Of a stretch of 14,499 bases of DNA, positions 4,900 through 12,031 are shown in pieces (within the stretch, counting starts at the first letter, position 1; every line of letters starts with the position of its first letter). The translations under genes and the position numbers were made by a program. Origin of the DNA: Verrucomicrobiaceae bacterium UBA7681. GTDB lineage: Bacteria; Verrucomicrobiota; Verrucomicrobiia; Verrucomicrobiales; Verrucomicrobiaceae. A model generated the notes under the pieces. The model did no database searches. It was not told the DNA's origin and saw nothing but the letters and a program-made list of their open reading frames with translations. The stretch spans positions 1 through 14,499 of the forward strand of contig DLGZ01000026.1 of NCBI GenBank assembly GCA_002482965.1. The letters are read 5' to 3'.

Positions 4900-7593
4900 A
4901 TGGCCTCCAAACGCTTCCGCATCGCCCTTTCCTTTGCGGGAGAGCATCGGCCTTTCGTCGCGCAGGTCGCCGAGATCCTCGCGGAGCAGCTGGGAAAGGA
5001 CAAAATTCTCTACGACAAGTATTACGAGGCCGAGTTCGCCAAGCCCCGGCTGGCTCTCTCCTTGCCGGAGCTTTATCACCAGCAGACCGATCTCATCGTC
5101 GTCGTCTTCTGCCCCGACTACCGGAAGAAGGAATGGTGCGGGCTGGAGTGGGATGCCATCTACGGGCTGATCAAACAGGAGCGCGAGGATGAAATCATGC
5201 TCTCCCGTTTTGAAAAAGCCGAGGGCAGGGGACTCTACGGCCTGGCCGGCTTCGTCGAGCTGGATGACAAGACACCCGAGCAATTCGCCGCGCTCATCCT
5301 CCAGCGCCTGGTGCTTGTCGATGGCGCGGGCACGGGCGGCCGCCTCCCGTCTGCGGATCTGGGCATCCCTCATGCCAGTTCATACCATCCCTCCAATCTC
5401 CCCGGCGGCTACATCGGCCAGCTCTTTCTTGGCCGGGAGGACTTCCTCAAGGAACTGCACGCCTCCTTGGAAAAAACGACGCACGCCACCGCCATCACCC
5501 AGCAGCAGCGGAGGCAGAGCGTTGCCACCGGCATCGAAGGCCTCGGCGGTCTCGGCAAAACGCATGCCGCAGTTGAGTACGCCCACCGCCACCGGCACCA
5601 CTACTCCGCGCTCCTCTTTGTCAGTGGCGATTCCCCCCAGCGGCTCGACTCCGGCCTCGCCGCTCTCTGCGAAGTCCTGCCCCTGCAGGACGCCCACGCA
5701 CTCCCCCCGGAGCAGGCTGCCCGCATCGCCGCAGTCCTGCACTGGCTTGCCACCCATAATGAATGGCTGCTCATCGTAGACAACGTGGACGACGAAGCCG
5801 CCGCCCTCGCCCTCACCGCGTATTTCGACCACCTGCACACCGGCCACGTCCTCATCACCTCTCGCCTCCACGGCTTTTCCAAGCAGGTCGCCACCCTCGA
5901 CCTCTCCGTCCTCAGCGAAGCCGATGCCACCGATCTCCTCTTGCAGCTCACCCACGACGACCGCCGCAAAGCCGCTGACGATGACACGCAGGCCCGCGCC
6001 CTCGCCCGCCTCATGGAGGGCCTGCCCCTCGCCCTGCATCAGGCCGCCGGTTACATCAATGAGCAGCGCCTCACCTTTGCCCAATACCTCTCAAGGTACG
6101 AGCATGAAGCCGCAGATCTGCTCGAGTGGTTCAATGCGCTGAGCATCCCCTATGCCGGGCCAGACGCCCTCGCCCCGCGCCCCGTCCTAATCACCTGGAA
6201 GACCAGCTTCGACCGCCTCGACGCCAACGCAAAAAAGTGGCTCCTGGTCTTCTCCCACTTCGCCCCCGACCCCATCCCTGAGTTCCTTCTCGAAGACGCC
6301 CCCGATGCCACTCCCGAGGTCAAATCCCTCCACCGCTCCGTCCTCGACGCCCTCGCCCAGGCCGAAAAAATCAGCCTCCTCACCCGCTACGACGCTCCCC
6401 CCCGCTTCAAGCTCCACAGCCTCGTCCAACACGTCACCTGCCTCACCGCCACCGCAGCCGAGCGCGCCGCCGCGCTGGATGTAGGCATTGAACTCATACA
6501 CGAAGCCCGCCTTGGCGATCCGCAAGACGTAAGCACCTGGGCCAAGTGGACACCGCTCCAGCCCCACGCCGTGGCTCTGTGCCAGCACGCGCCGAATGAG
6601 CCAGCGCCAGAAGGGCTTACCTGGCTGCTGGGAGGTTTGTCTCTGCTGCTCAATTCCAAAGCTCTCTATACTCAGTCTGAGCCGCTAATGCGCCGTGCCT
6701 TGAAGATCGACGAGGCCATCCATGGCCCAGACCATCCTACTGTTGCTACTCGTCTAAACAACCTCGGTTCATTGCTCAAGGCCACGAACCGGCAGGCGGA
6801 GGCGGAGGCGCTATTGTTTCGCGTGGTGGCGATAGTTGAATCGGCCTTTGGAACAGAGCATCCGAACGTGGCCACGCCAATCAGCAACCTCGCACAGTTG
6901 CTCCAGGGCATGAATCGGCTGGATGAAGCTGAGCCGTTGATGCGTCGCGCCTTGCACATCGACGAGACCTTCTATGGCTCATACCATTCTAAGCTAGCCA
7001 GCCGCCTCAACAACCTCGCTGGGTTGCTTCAGGCCACCAATCGGCTGGCGGAGGCTGAGCCGCTATTGCGCCGTTCCTTGCAGATCACCGAAGCCAGCTT
7101 GGGACCGGAGCATCCCAGGTTTGCCCTCCAACTCAACAACCTAGCTTTGTTACTCAAGGTGACAAACCGGCTATCTGAGGCTGAGCCGCTTTACCGACGT
7201 GCCCTGAAGATCGATGAGGCCAGCTTCGGACCGGAGCATCCTTCTGTCGCTCGTGATCTTAACAACCTCGCCGTGTTGCTACAGGCTACGAACCGGCAGG
7301 CTGAGGCTGAACCGCTGATGCGCCGTGCTCTGAAAATCAACGAGGCCTGCTATGGCCAGGAGCATCCGGATGTCGCCATTGACCTCGGCAATCTCGCGGC
7401 GGTGCTCCATGAGACGAACCAGTTGGCTGAGGCGGAGACGATGATGGCACGCGCCTTAGGCATTTTTGTCCGCAGTCAGGGGCTGGAGCATCCGGACTCA
7501 CAGGCGGTGGGTGGCCACTACATCGCCATCCTGCAAGAGTTGAAGGTACCGGAGGAGGAGATTGAGGAGAGGGTGAGGAGTGCGTTGGGCTGA
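4900..7593 (+). CDS. TIR / NB-ARC / TPR STAND protein, probable antiphage sensor (897 aa)
   Basis: Domains in order: a TIR-type domain (residues about 5-90; RFRIALSFAGE, LYDKYYEAEF with E43/E45 as candidate catalytic acids, VVVFCPDY, EWCGLEWDAI); an NB-ARC ATPase with Walker A GLGGLGKT (214-221), Walker B LLIVDNVDDE (290-299), ITSR (319-322) and GLPLA (374-378); a winged-helix region ending in the MHD-like LHSLVQ (505-510); and seven 42-residue kinesin-light-chain-like TPR units (588-881). In known bacterial STAND proteins the C-terminal repeats sense a trigger, the ATPase oligomerises, and TIR domains cleave NAD or make nucleotide signals; that is family knowledge, not shown here. The ATG at 4900 is preferred to 4801 because the TIR fold starts right after it and the extra 33 residues look unstructured. 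Codon use shifts from CTC/GCC-rich to TTG/CTA-containing in the TPR part, suggesting a different history. Confidence 0.93.
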   Translation: MASKRFRIALSFAGEHRPFVAQVAEILAEQLGKDKILYDKYYEAEFAKPRLALSLPELYHQQTDLIVVVFCPDYRKKEWCGLEWDAIYGLIKQEREDEIMLSRFEKAEGRGLYGLAGFVELDDKTPEQFAALILQRLVLVDGAGTGGRLPSADLGIPHASSYHPSNLPGGYIGQLFLGREDFLKELHASLEKTTHATAITQQQRRQSVATGIEGLGGLGKTHAAVEYAHRHRHHYSALLFVSGDSPQRLDSGLAALCEVLPLQDAHALPPEQAARIAAVLHWLATHNEWLLIVDNVDDEAAALALTAYFDHLHTGHVLITSRLHGFSKQVATLDLSVLSEADATDLLLQLTHDDRRKAADDDTQARALARLMEGLPLALHQAAGYINEQRLTFAQYLSRYEHEAADLLEWFNALSIPYAGPDALAPRPVLITWKTSFDRLDANAKKWLLVFSHFAPDPIPEFLLEDAPDATPEVKSLHRSVLDALAQAEKISLLTRYDAPPRFKLHSLVQHVTCLTATAAERAAALDVGIELIHEARLGDPQDVSTWAKWTPLQPHAVALCQHAPNEPAPEGLTWLLGGLSLLLNSKALYTQSEPLMRRALKIDEAIHGPDHPTVATRLNNLGSLLKATNRQAEAEALLFRVVAIVESAFGTEHPNVATPISNLAQLLQGMNRLDEAEPLMRRALHIDETFYGSYHSKLASRLNNLAGLLQATNRLAEAEPLLRRSLQITEASLGPEHPRFALQLNNLALLLKVTNRLSEAEPLYRRALKIDEASFGPEHPSVARDLNNLAVLLQATNRQAEAEPLMRRALKINEACYGQEHPDVAIDLGNLAAVLHETNQLAEAETMMARALGIFVRSQGLEHPDSQAVGGHYIAILQELKVPEEEIEERVRSALG
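6661..7542 (+). repeat. Seven 126-bp coding repeats (TPR units)
   Basis: Period 126 nt, 42 residues. Conserved features per unit: N(R/Q)-x-x-EAEPL-x-RRAL, (G/E)-PEHP and LNNLA-x-LL. The most alike units are the third to sixth, which also share DNA stretches such as AACAACCTCG. This likeness allows copy-number change by recombination. The seventh unit is degenerate (GGHYIAILQEL) and caps the array. Confidence 0.85.
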
Positions 7594-7747
7594 GACTGAA
7601 GGGACGCGACGCGCAGAGAGAAAGAAGAGGCGGCACGCGCCGCAGCGTTGCCGACGCGGACGCTGGAGACCCATGGGCTCCGAGTTGGCCGCCAAAATCG
7701 TTAAGGGGGCATACTTGATTGATTGAGAGTGATGAAAATGCTCAAAG

Positions 7748-7762
7748 GCACTCATTGAGTGC
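7748..7762. repeat. Perfect inverted repeat GCACTCA-T-TGAGTGC
   Basis: Seven-base arms around one base, in the 305-bp gap (7594-7898) between convergent genes. No T-run follows directly. It could be a protein-binding site or part of a structured RNA. The first 130 bp of the gap show nothing recognisable. Confidence 0.45.
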
Positions 7763-7814
7763 AAACGTTTTTAATTTCTTGAAAAGATCAAATGCTGGCC
7801 CTACAATTATCTCA

Positions 7815-7828
7815 CTGCCGCAAGGCAG
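7815..7828 (+). other. Hairpin CTGCC-GCAA-GGCAG with GNRA loop
   Basis: Five-base stem closed by a GCAA tetraloop, a stable RNA fold. It lies 45 bp before a terminator-like hairpin on the same strand, so it could belong to the 3' UTR of the STAND gene or to a small RNA. Confidence 0.4.
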
Positions 7829-7872
7829 GCACTCCTAGCCTCATGGCTCTGGATATGGTCTTGGCCTCGTTC

Positions 7873-7899
7873 GCCCGATAAGTAACGGGGCATTTTTTT
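7873..7899 (+). terminator. Probable intrinsic terminator between convergent genes
   Basis: GCCCG (7873-7877) can pair with CGGG(G)C (7886-7891) with one bulge, followed by ATTTTTTT (7892-7899). Its direction suits the plus-strand STAND gene, about 280 bp downstream of its stop. The stem is short. The last T is also the first base of the minus-strand stop codon complement. Confidence 0.45.
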
Positions 7900-8426
7900 C
7901 ACTTATTCTCTGGGTGGCTCCAGATTTTATTCGCCCGGGTCAGGTAGTCGCGAATTTTCTTGTGGGCCACGTTGGCGTATGCGGTGGAAAACTTGAATCC
8001 GCCGTTTCGAAGTGGTTCCAGCCACACGACGTATTGATGATCCCAGGAGAGATACATACGCTTGCCTGGAAAGGGGCGCGTCCCCTCTTCTGGCACACGC
8101 AGAGGGACTTCCCAGCACTCGGTGTTTGGCACTCGTCCTTCAATCATCGGTTTGATCCATTCCAGTCTTTCGATGCGGTCCACCGCTATCTTGGCCTTGG
8201 AAAACTCCATGCGGGCCCTGTCATGCGATGTCCGGAAGGCATGACTGAAACGATCAGCAAAGAAAACGACACTTTGTCCATCATGGCTTTCAATCGCTCC
8301 ACTTTTCCGGCCATTTGAGATGAAGGTCTGCAAATAACGTTTCTCTCCTTCAGCGTAGATCTCCTCATCCGTCATGCTGGAGAAGTCACTCTGCAGGTTT
8401 TCGAGCTTGATGGGCTCTTCACTCAT
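7899..8426 (-). CDS. Possible BECR-fold nuclease, partner of DUF3800 protein (175 aa)
   Basis: The C-terminal part resembles the phage Barnase-EndoU-ColicinE5/D-RelE (PBECR) type: VVFFADRFSHAFRTSHD (53-69, with H62 and H68), a PMIEGRVPNTECWEV segment (93-106), YLSWDHQYVVWLEPL (125-139) and the closing FKFSTAYANVAHKKI (144-158), where the S/T-A-Y is typical of that fold. Residues 1-40 are acidic and helical (MTDEEIYAEGEKRYLQTF). The assignment rests on pattern only. The ATG at 8426 overlaps the stop of the DUF3800 gene as ATGA, so the two are almost certainly co-translated. If a nuclease, RNA is the likely substrate. A toxin or effector role is inference. Confidence 0.8.
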   Translation of the reverse strand: MSEEPIKLENLQSDFSSMTDEEIYAEGEKRYLQTFISNGRKSGAIESHDGQSVVFFADRFSHAFRTSHDRARMEFSKAKIAVDRIERLEWIKPMIEGRVPNTECWEVPLRVPEEGTRPFPGKRMYLSWDHQYVVWLEPLRNGGFKFSTAYANVAHKKIRDYLTRANKIWSHPENK

Positions 8427-9124
8427 TGCAGCGCAATCTTAAAGATGTTGAACTTGGTAAAGGCTGGACTCAGCGATTCATGGCGCAGACTTGGCTTCCC
8501 GGCTTTTTGGGCAATGTAGGCCGCGAGCTCCGCCTTGGGTGTTCCGGCGCTCATTTCGCACCAGCTCGCAGCCACCGCGCCGATAAGCAGGTCTGCAAGT
8601 TGCGCTATGGGCGATTCCTCCGAATGAATGATGTTCACTCCTTTGATGGTGGTGCCGGCAGGAATCTTTTTTTGCAAACATTGCTTCAGCACCTGGTAAT
8701 GGTTGGCCCCCCGGTTCTCTTTGAAGTCCAGCAGCAAGTTGTACGGAACGGGCTCCTTCAGCCACTTGATCAGCATCTCATAATAGAAGGTGTAAAAACC
8801 CAGCTCCTCATCCCCGTCTTTGAACTCGTCGTACTTTAGCTTCGCCTGCTCAACGACGATCACTCGAAAGCTCAAGTCATGGGAGAAGAAAAAGTCAGCA
8901 AGCGCCTTGTATGCATTGAGCCGCAATCGGCTCGTTTTAGACCACTTTACTTCTGAACCCAAACGGTGCTGTTGCAGCAGTGCGCGAAGTTCCTGATTGA
9001 TGACTTTCTTTTGAGAAGTGGGCACCCACAGTCCGCCGATAGCCATGCAACGATTCCGGGGCGATCCATCATGGCGGCTTTCATCACAATAAACTGTGTA
9101 TCCTTCAGGTGGAGGTGTTGTCAT
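8423..9124 (-). CDS. DUF3800 family protein (233 aa)
   Basis: The N-terminus YTVYCDESRHDG (9-20) is the hallmark strand of DUF3800, an RNase H-like fold; candidate acidic residues are D14, E58 (GSEVKW), D133 (LLLDFKENRG) and D178 in EESPIAQLADLLIGAVA. All expected motifs are in order and the length is normal for the family. DUF3800 proteins are common in mobile elements and defence neighbourhoods; their reaction is not established to my knowledge. It is the first gene of a minus-strand pair with the possible BECR nuclease. The ATG at 9124 has no Shine-Dalgarno site. It diverges from mrr across 196 bp (9125-9320), where I found no convincing promoter. Confidence 0.9.
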   Translation of the reverse strand: MTTPPPEGYTVYCDESRHDGSPRNRCMAIGGLWVPTSQKKVINQELRALLQQHRLGSEVKWSKTSRLRLNAYKALADFFFSHDLSFRVIVVEQAKLKYDEFKDGDEELGFYTFYYEMLIKWLKEPVPYNLLLDFKENRGANHYQVLKQCLQKKIPAGTTIKGVNIIHSEESPIAQLADLLIGAVAASWCEMSAGTPKAELAAYIAQKAGKPSLRHESLSPAFTKFNIFKIALQ

Positions 9125-9320
9125 GAATGCGAAGAGGGGATGTCAGGAGCGAATCTAGGGGCTGCTTAAAAAGGTTTCACATTTTCCTACTCGGATGGCA
9201 AGGGATGGCAAAAGGGAAGCGCGTAAACCGTTTTGTGCGAAATATTCAAAGAAGACGCTCTCCCCAAACCACCTATAGTGGGTGCAATTCAGTTTCATCC
9301 AGTATCCGCTTCGATCCCCC

Positions 9321-10244
9321 ATGCCCATCCCCACCTACCAAGAAATGATGTTGCCACTCCTGCGCGTGCTCGACGCCGCAGGCAAAGAGCTGCATCAGAA
9401 AGAATACAGCGCGCTCACGGCGGATGCGTTCGGGCTTTCGGAGGAGCAGCGGCAGGAGCGGTTGCCCAGCGGGGTGCAGACGTATGTCTTCAATCGAGCG
9501 GGTTGGGCTGGATGGTACATGCAGCAGGCGGGACTGGTGGAGAAGCCCAAGAGGGGGCACCTGCGCATCACTGAAGAGGGCCGGAAACTCCTCGCCTCGA
9601 ATCCAGCGGCCATCGACAGCAAGGTGCTGTCGGCGTACCCGAGCTTTGTGGAAAAGATGACCAAAGTCTCCGGCGGCGGGCCCCCAACCGACCCGGAGCC
9701 TGAACCCATTTTACCCACCAGCCCACTCACCCCCAACGACCAGATCGAGCAAGCGGAACTCAAGCTCAAAGCACAGCTGGCTTCCGATTTGCTGGATCTC
9801 ATGTCGCGCATGGACCCTTACCGCTTTGAGCAGCTGGTGGTCGATCTCCTGTTTGCCATGGGCTACGGCGGCTCGCGGGCGGAGGCGGCGCAGGTCACTC
9901 AAAAATCCAACGACGGCGGCATCGACGGCATCATCAGCGAAGACCGCCTCGGGCTGGATGTCATCTACGTGCAGGCGAAGCGTTGGCAGAGCACGGTGGG
10001 GCGGGAGCCGATCCAGAGTTTCGTGGGGGCGTTGGCGGGGAAGCATGCGACGAAGGGCGTGTTCATCACCACCAGCGACTTCCACAAAAATGCGCTCGAT
10101 TACGCGAAGGGCGTCACGCACAAGATTATTCTCATCAACGGCCAGCGGCTGGCGGAGCTCATGATTGAGTATGGCGTCGGTGTGTCCACGGTGCGGACCA
10201 TTGCGCTCAAGCGGGTGGATTCGGATTACTTTGAGGAGGGGTGA
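9321..10244 (+). CDS. mrr: Mrr-type (type IV) restriction endonuclease (307 aa)
   Basis: It aligns by eye along its whole length with E. coli Mrr. The N-terminal winged-helix domain MPIPTYQEMMLPLLRVLDAA ... NRAGWAGWYMQQAGL ... RGHLRITEEG (1-95) binds DNA. After a Pro-rich linker (about 112-135) comes the catalytic domain PYRFEQLVVDLLFAMGYGG, NDGGIDGII (D202), YVQAKRW (Q218, K220), GALAGK, GVFITTSDF, and LMIEYGVGVSTVRTI. This is the D-QxK form of the PD-(D/E)xK nuclease centre. Mrr enzymes cut methylated or otherwise modified DNA and need no partner methylase; none is encoded here. The ATG at 9321 is chosen over 9282 because it matches the family N-terminus. Product is cytoplasmic and nucleoid-associated. 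The gene is followed by a dispersed repeat. Confidence 0.95.
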   Translation: MPIPTYQEMMLPLLRVLDAAGKELHQKEYSALTADAFGLSEEQRQERLPSGVQTYVFNRAGWAGWYMQQAGLVEKPKRGHLRITEEGRKLLASNPAAIDSKVLSAYPSFVEKMTKVSGGGPPTDPEPEPILPTSPLTPNDQIEQAELKLKAQLASDLLDLMSRMDPYRFEQLVVDLLFAMGYGGSRAEAAQVTQKSNDGGIDGIISEDRLGLDVIYVQAKRWQSTVGREPIQSFVGALAGKHATKGVFITTSDFHKNALDYAKGVTHKIILINGQRLAELMIEYGVGVSTVRTIALKRVDSDYFEEG

Positions 10245-10258
10245 GGTCTGGAGTGCTG

Positions 10259-10383
10259 GGCCTCGTCTTCGTCTTCGTTCTCGTCTTCGTCTTCGTTCTC
10301 GATCATTGCGTGTCGCAAGCGCGAGGCGGGTGGAGTGTGGAGAGAATGAGAGAACGCTGGCACTCTGGCACTCTGGCCCTCTG
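10259..10383 (+). repeat. Dispersed composite repeat, copy 3
   Basis: CTCGTCTTCGTCTTCGTTCT and a second such tract end in TTCTCGATCATTGCGTGTCG (core about 10262-10316), sharing the extension after GATC with copy 4. An octamer tract TGGCACTC follows (10357-10383). It fills much of the 302-bp gap between mrr and the next gene (10245-10546). Nothing else is recognisable there except GGAGG at 10519-10523, too far (23 bases) from the ATG at 10547 to act as its ribosome site. Confidence 0.7.
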
Positions 10384-10546
10384 CGGCAAACCGAGCATCC
10401 TCAGGCTCTGCTTGCAGGAGATGAGTTGGGTGAACAGCTCCAAGTGCTGACTCACGGCTTCGATCGCGGTCATAGTAATTATGCTTGAGATCGCTTTGGT
10501 TGATCGCTTGATTTTATCGGAGGTCGGACTTTACTCGTCCTTACTT

Positions 10547-11776
10547 ATGGATCCCAAAGATTCTAAATCCAAGAACCCCCTCAAGCGGTTGGCACGGGGG
10601 GTGAGAAGCTTGTTTTCATCTTCATCAGCAGAGGAGTCGTCATCAGCGCCGGCGGTCTCGTCATCCTCAGCGGAGGTTACATCGTCATCCTCAGCGGAGG
10701 TTTCGCCCTCACCTCCTCCTATTCCACCCCGGCCCACTCCGGCACCTTCCACGCCATCGGTCACGCCATCGCCGTCGCTGACGCCGTCGCTTTACGTAGC
10801 ACCGCCCTCCGCGCCGTCGGTCACGCCATCGCCCTACGGAGCACCGCCTCACACATCGCTGACGCCATCGCCCTACGGAGCACCGCCTCACACATCGCCA
10901 TCGCCATTTGGCTCCTCGTCATCGAACATGAACTCCTCGTCATCGACGCTGCGCAGTCAATTTCCTCAATTTGACAAGGGAAGCAGTGGGAGCTCAATCG
11001 CTAACAACAACAACAACAACAACAACAATTTGAGCGGCAGCAGTAGCAGCAGCTCGACGACGACCACTACCACCTCTTCTTCCTCTTCCTCAATCAGCGC
11101 CTCGGGTTCATCGCAGAGCGCAAAGGGCAGGGTGATCATCTTCATGCCCTTCACCGAGGCGGAAGCCAAGGCCATCGATCCGACCGGGCAAGAGAATCCA
11201 GTGAGCACTTTTGCGCGACAATTGAACCGGGAATTAACCAATAAGTCTCCAGACAGAGAGGTGGTGATGTGCTACAAGGACGGCCCTTCTCCAAGACCGA
11301 TGGCCGCCAGCGACACGGTGTATGTCATGGGGCATGGCATGAGAGGAGTCGGCGCTCTTGCCAATGCTTCATGGGATATCAATAAGCGTCCGGATCAGCA
11401 GGTGCCAGGGGCTGCCCTCGTTTCAGCCCATGAAACAAGGCAGCAAATGGACAGGCTGGGCCTCACGCAAGGCGTCGGCAAGATCAAGCTGTTTAGCTGC
11501 CAGTCGGCGGAGAGAGATGGTCCGCGCGCGGCGTCCTTGCTTGAGCATTTCCGCGCCACCGGCCCGTTCGAAGGTGGCACCCCCGAACTCACCGGCTACA
11601 AGGGCAGTTTGCGACTCGGTCACTATATGAAAATCAGCAAAGTGCGAGACGGTCTGGATGGTGAGGTCAAAGCCAGCACCCAAGCCGTCCACATCCCAGC
11701 GAGACCTCATGAGCTGCAGGCACAGCAGGCTCGACCAGCACCGCTGCTGAAACGGCAATCAACTCAGGAATTTTGA
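10547..11776 (+). CDS. Low-complexity protein with His-Cys domain, possible clan CD cysteine peptidase (409 aa)
   Basis: Residues about 20-195 are low-complexity: Ser-rich with repeated SSSSAEV, Pro-rich with a duplicated LTPSPYGAPPHTS unit, nine Asn in a row (153-161), then Ser/Thr runs. The ordered part from about 196 starts KGRVIIFMPFTEAEAKAI, followed by DTVYVMGHGMRG (His263) and GKIKLFSCQSAERDG (Cys318). A strand ending in GHG followed later by a strand ending in SCQS is the dyad layout of clan CD peptidases (caspases, C80 toxin processing domain, CHAT). The HEHFRATGPF-like LLEHFRATGPF and the LTGYKGSLRLG stretch fit the rest of such a domain. Peptidase activity is inferred, not certain. 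The ATG at 10547 (MDPKDSKSK) is preferred to 10481; the 22 extra residues look unrelated. Poly-Asn and poly-Ser runs are unusual for bacteria and may serve as linker or aggregation segment. Confidence 0.85.
   Translation: MDPKDSKSKNPLKRLARGVRSLFSSSSAEESSSAPAVSSSSAEVTSSSSAEVSPSPPPIPPRPTPAPSTPSVTPSPSLTPSLYVAPPSAPSVTPSPYGAPPHTSLTPSPYGAPPHTSPSPFGSSSSNMNSSSSTLRSQFPQFDKGSSGSSIANNNNNNNNNLSGSSSSSSTTTTTTSSSSSSISASGSSQSAKGRVIIFMPFTEAEAKAIDPTGQENPVSTFARQLNRELTNKSPDREVVMCYKDGPSPRPMAASDTVYVMGHGMRGVGALANASWDINKRPDQQVPGAALVSAHETRQQMDRLGLTQGVGKIKLFSCQSAERDGPRAASLLEHFRATGPFEGGTPELTGYKGSLRLGHYMKISKVRDGLDGEVKASTQAVHIPARPHELQAQQARPAPLLKRQSTQEF
10823..10899 (+). repeat. 39-bp tandem coding repeat (Pro-rich unit)
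   Basis: Adjacent copies at 10823-10861 and 10862-10899 are nearly identical and each encodes 13 residues around TPSPYGAPPHTS. Less similar copies precede them. A 24-bp duplication (10658 and 10682 starts, SSSSAEV) occurs upstream in the same gene, so the low-complexity region grew by slippage. Confidence 0.85.
11003..11029 (+). repeat. (AAC)n microsatellite encoding nine Asn
   Basis: Eight AAC codons and one AAT in frame, residues 153-161 of the peptidase-like protein. Near-pure codon use points to recent expansion; length change in steps of three would keep the frame. Confidence 0.9.
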
Positions 11777-11850
11777 AAATCGAACGTCAGTCCGCAAGTT
11801 TGTTTCTGCCGAAGACTTAGATGCTGGCGATCCGCTAGGGACGTAGGCCA

Positions 11851-11996
11851 TTGAACACTGAACACTGAACACTGAACATTGAACACAGCATTCCGCATTC
11901 CGCATTCCGCATCCAGCCTTTCCCCACACGCTTCGAGCTGGCGATACGCAATGATCGAGGACGAGTAGGAGAACGAGGACGAGGACGATTTCCAGA
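11851..11996 (-). repeat. Dispersed composite repeat, copy 4 (inverted)
   Basis: On the plus strand: TGAACAC heptamers (about 11851-11886), GCATTCC heptamers (11888-11911), then on the minus strand the core GGAAATCGTCCTCGTCCTCG (from 11992 down) ending TCCTCGATCATTGCGTATCG. The heptamers match those next to copies 2 (TGTTCAG) and 1 (GGAATGC). It occupies most of the 255-bp gap 11777-12031, in which no terminator or gene was seen. Confidence 0.75.
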
Positions 11997-12031
11997 AATT
12001 CCACACCCCCTGGCACTAAGGCCCCCGATTC

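Noticed and set aside
5380..6084. Minus-strand ORF of 234 residues inside the STAND gene
   Set aside because: Antisense to the NB-ARC domain with intact Walker A, Walker B and GLPLA motifs.
7594..7898. Retron-like or tRNA-like RNA
   Set aside because: No reverse transcriptase is nearby and no cloverleaf with a TTCGA-type loop can be drawn; only simple hairpins are supported.
11003..11029. Poly-Asn codon run considered as a sequencing or frameshift artefact
   Set aside because: The frame is intact on both sides and the ordered C-terminal domain follows in the same frame.
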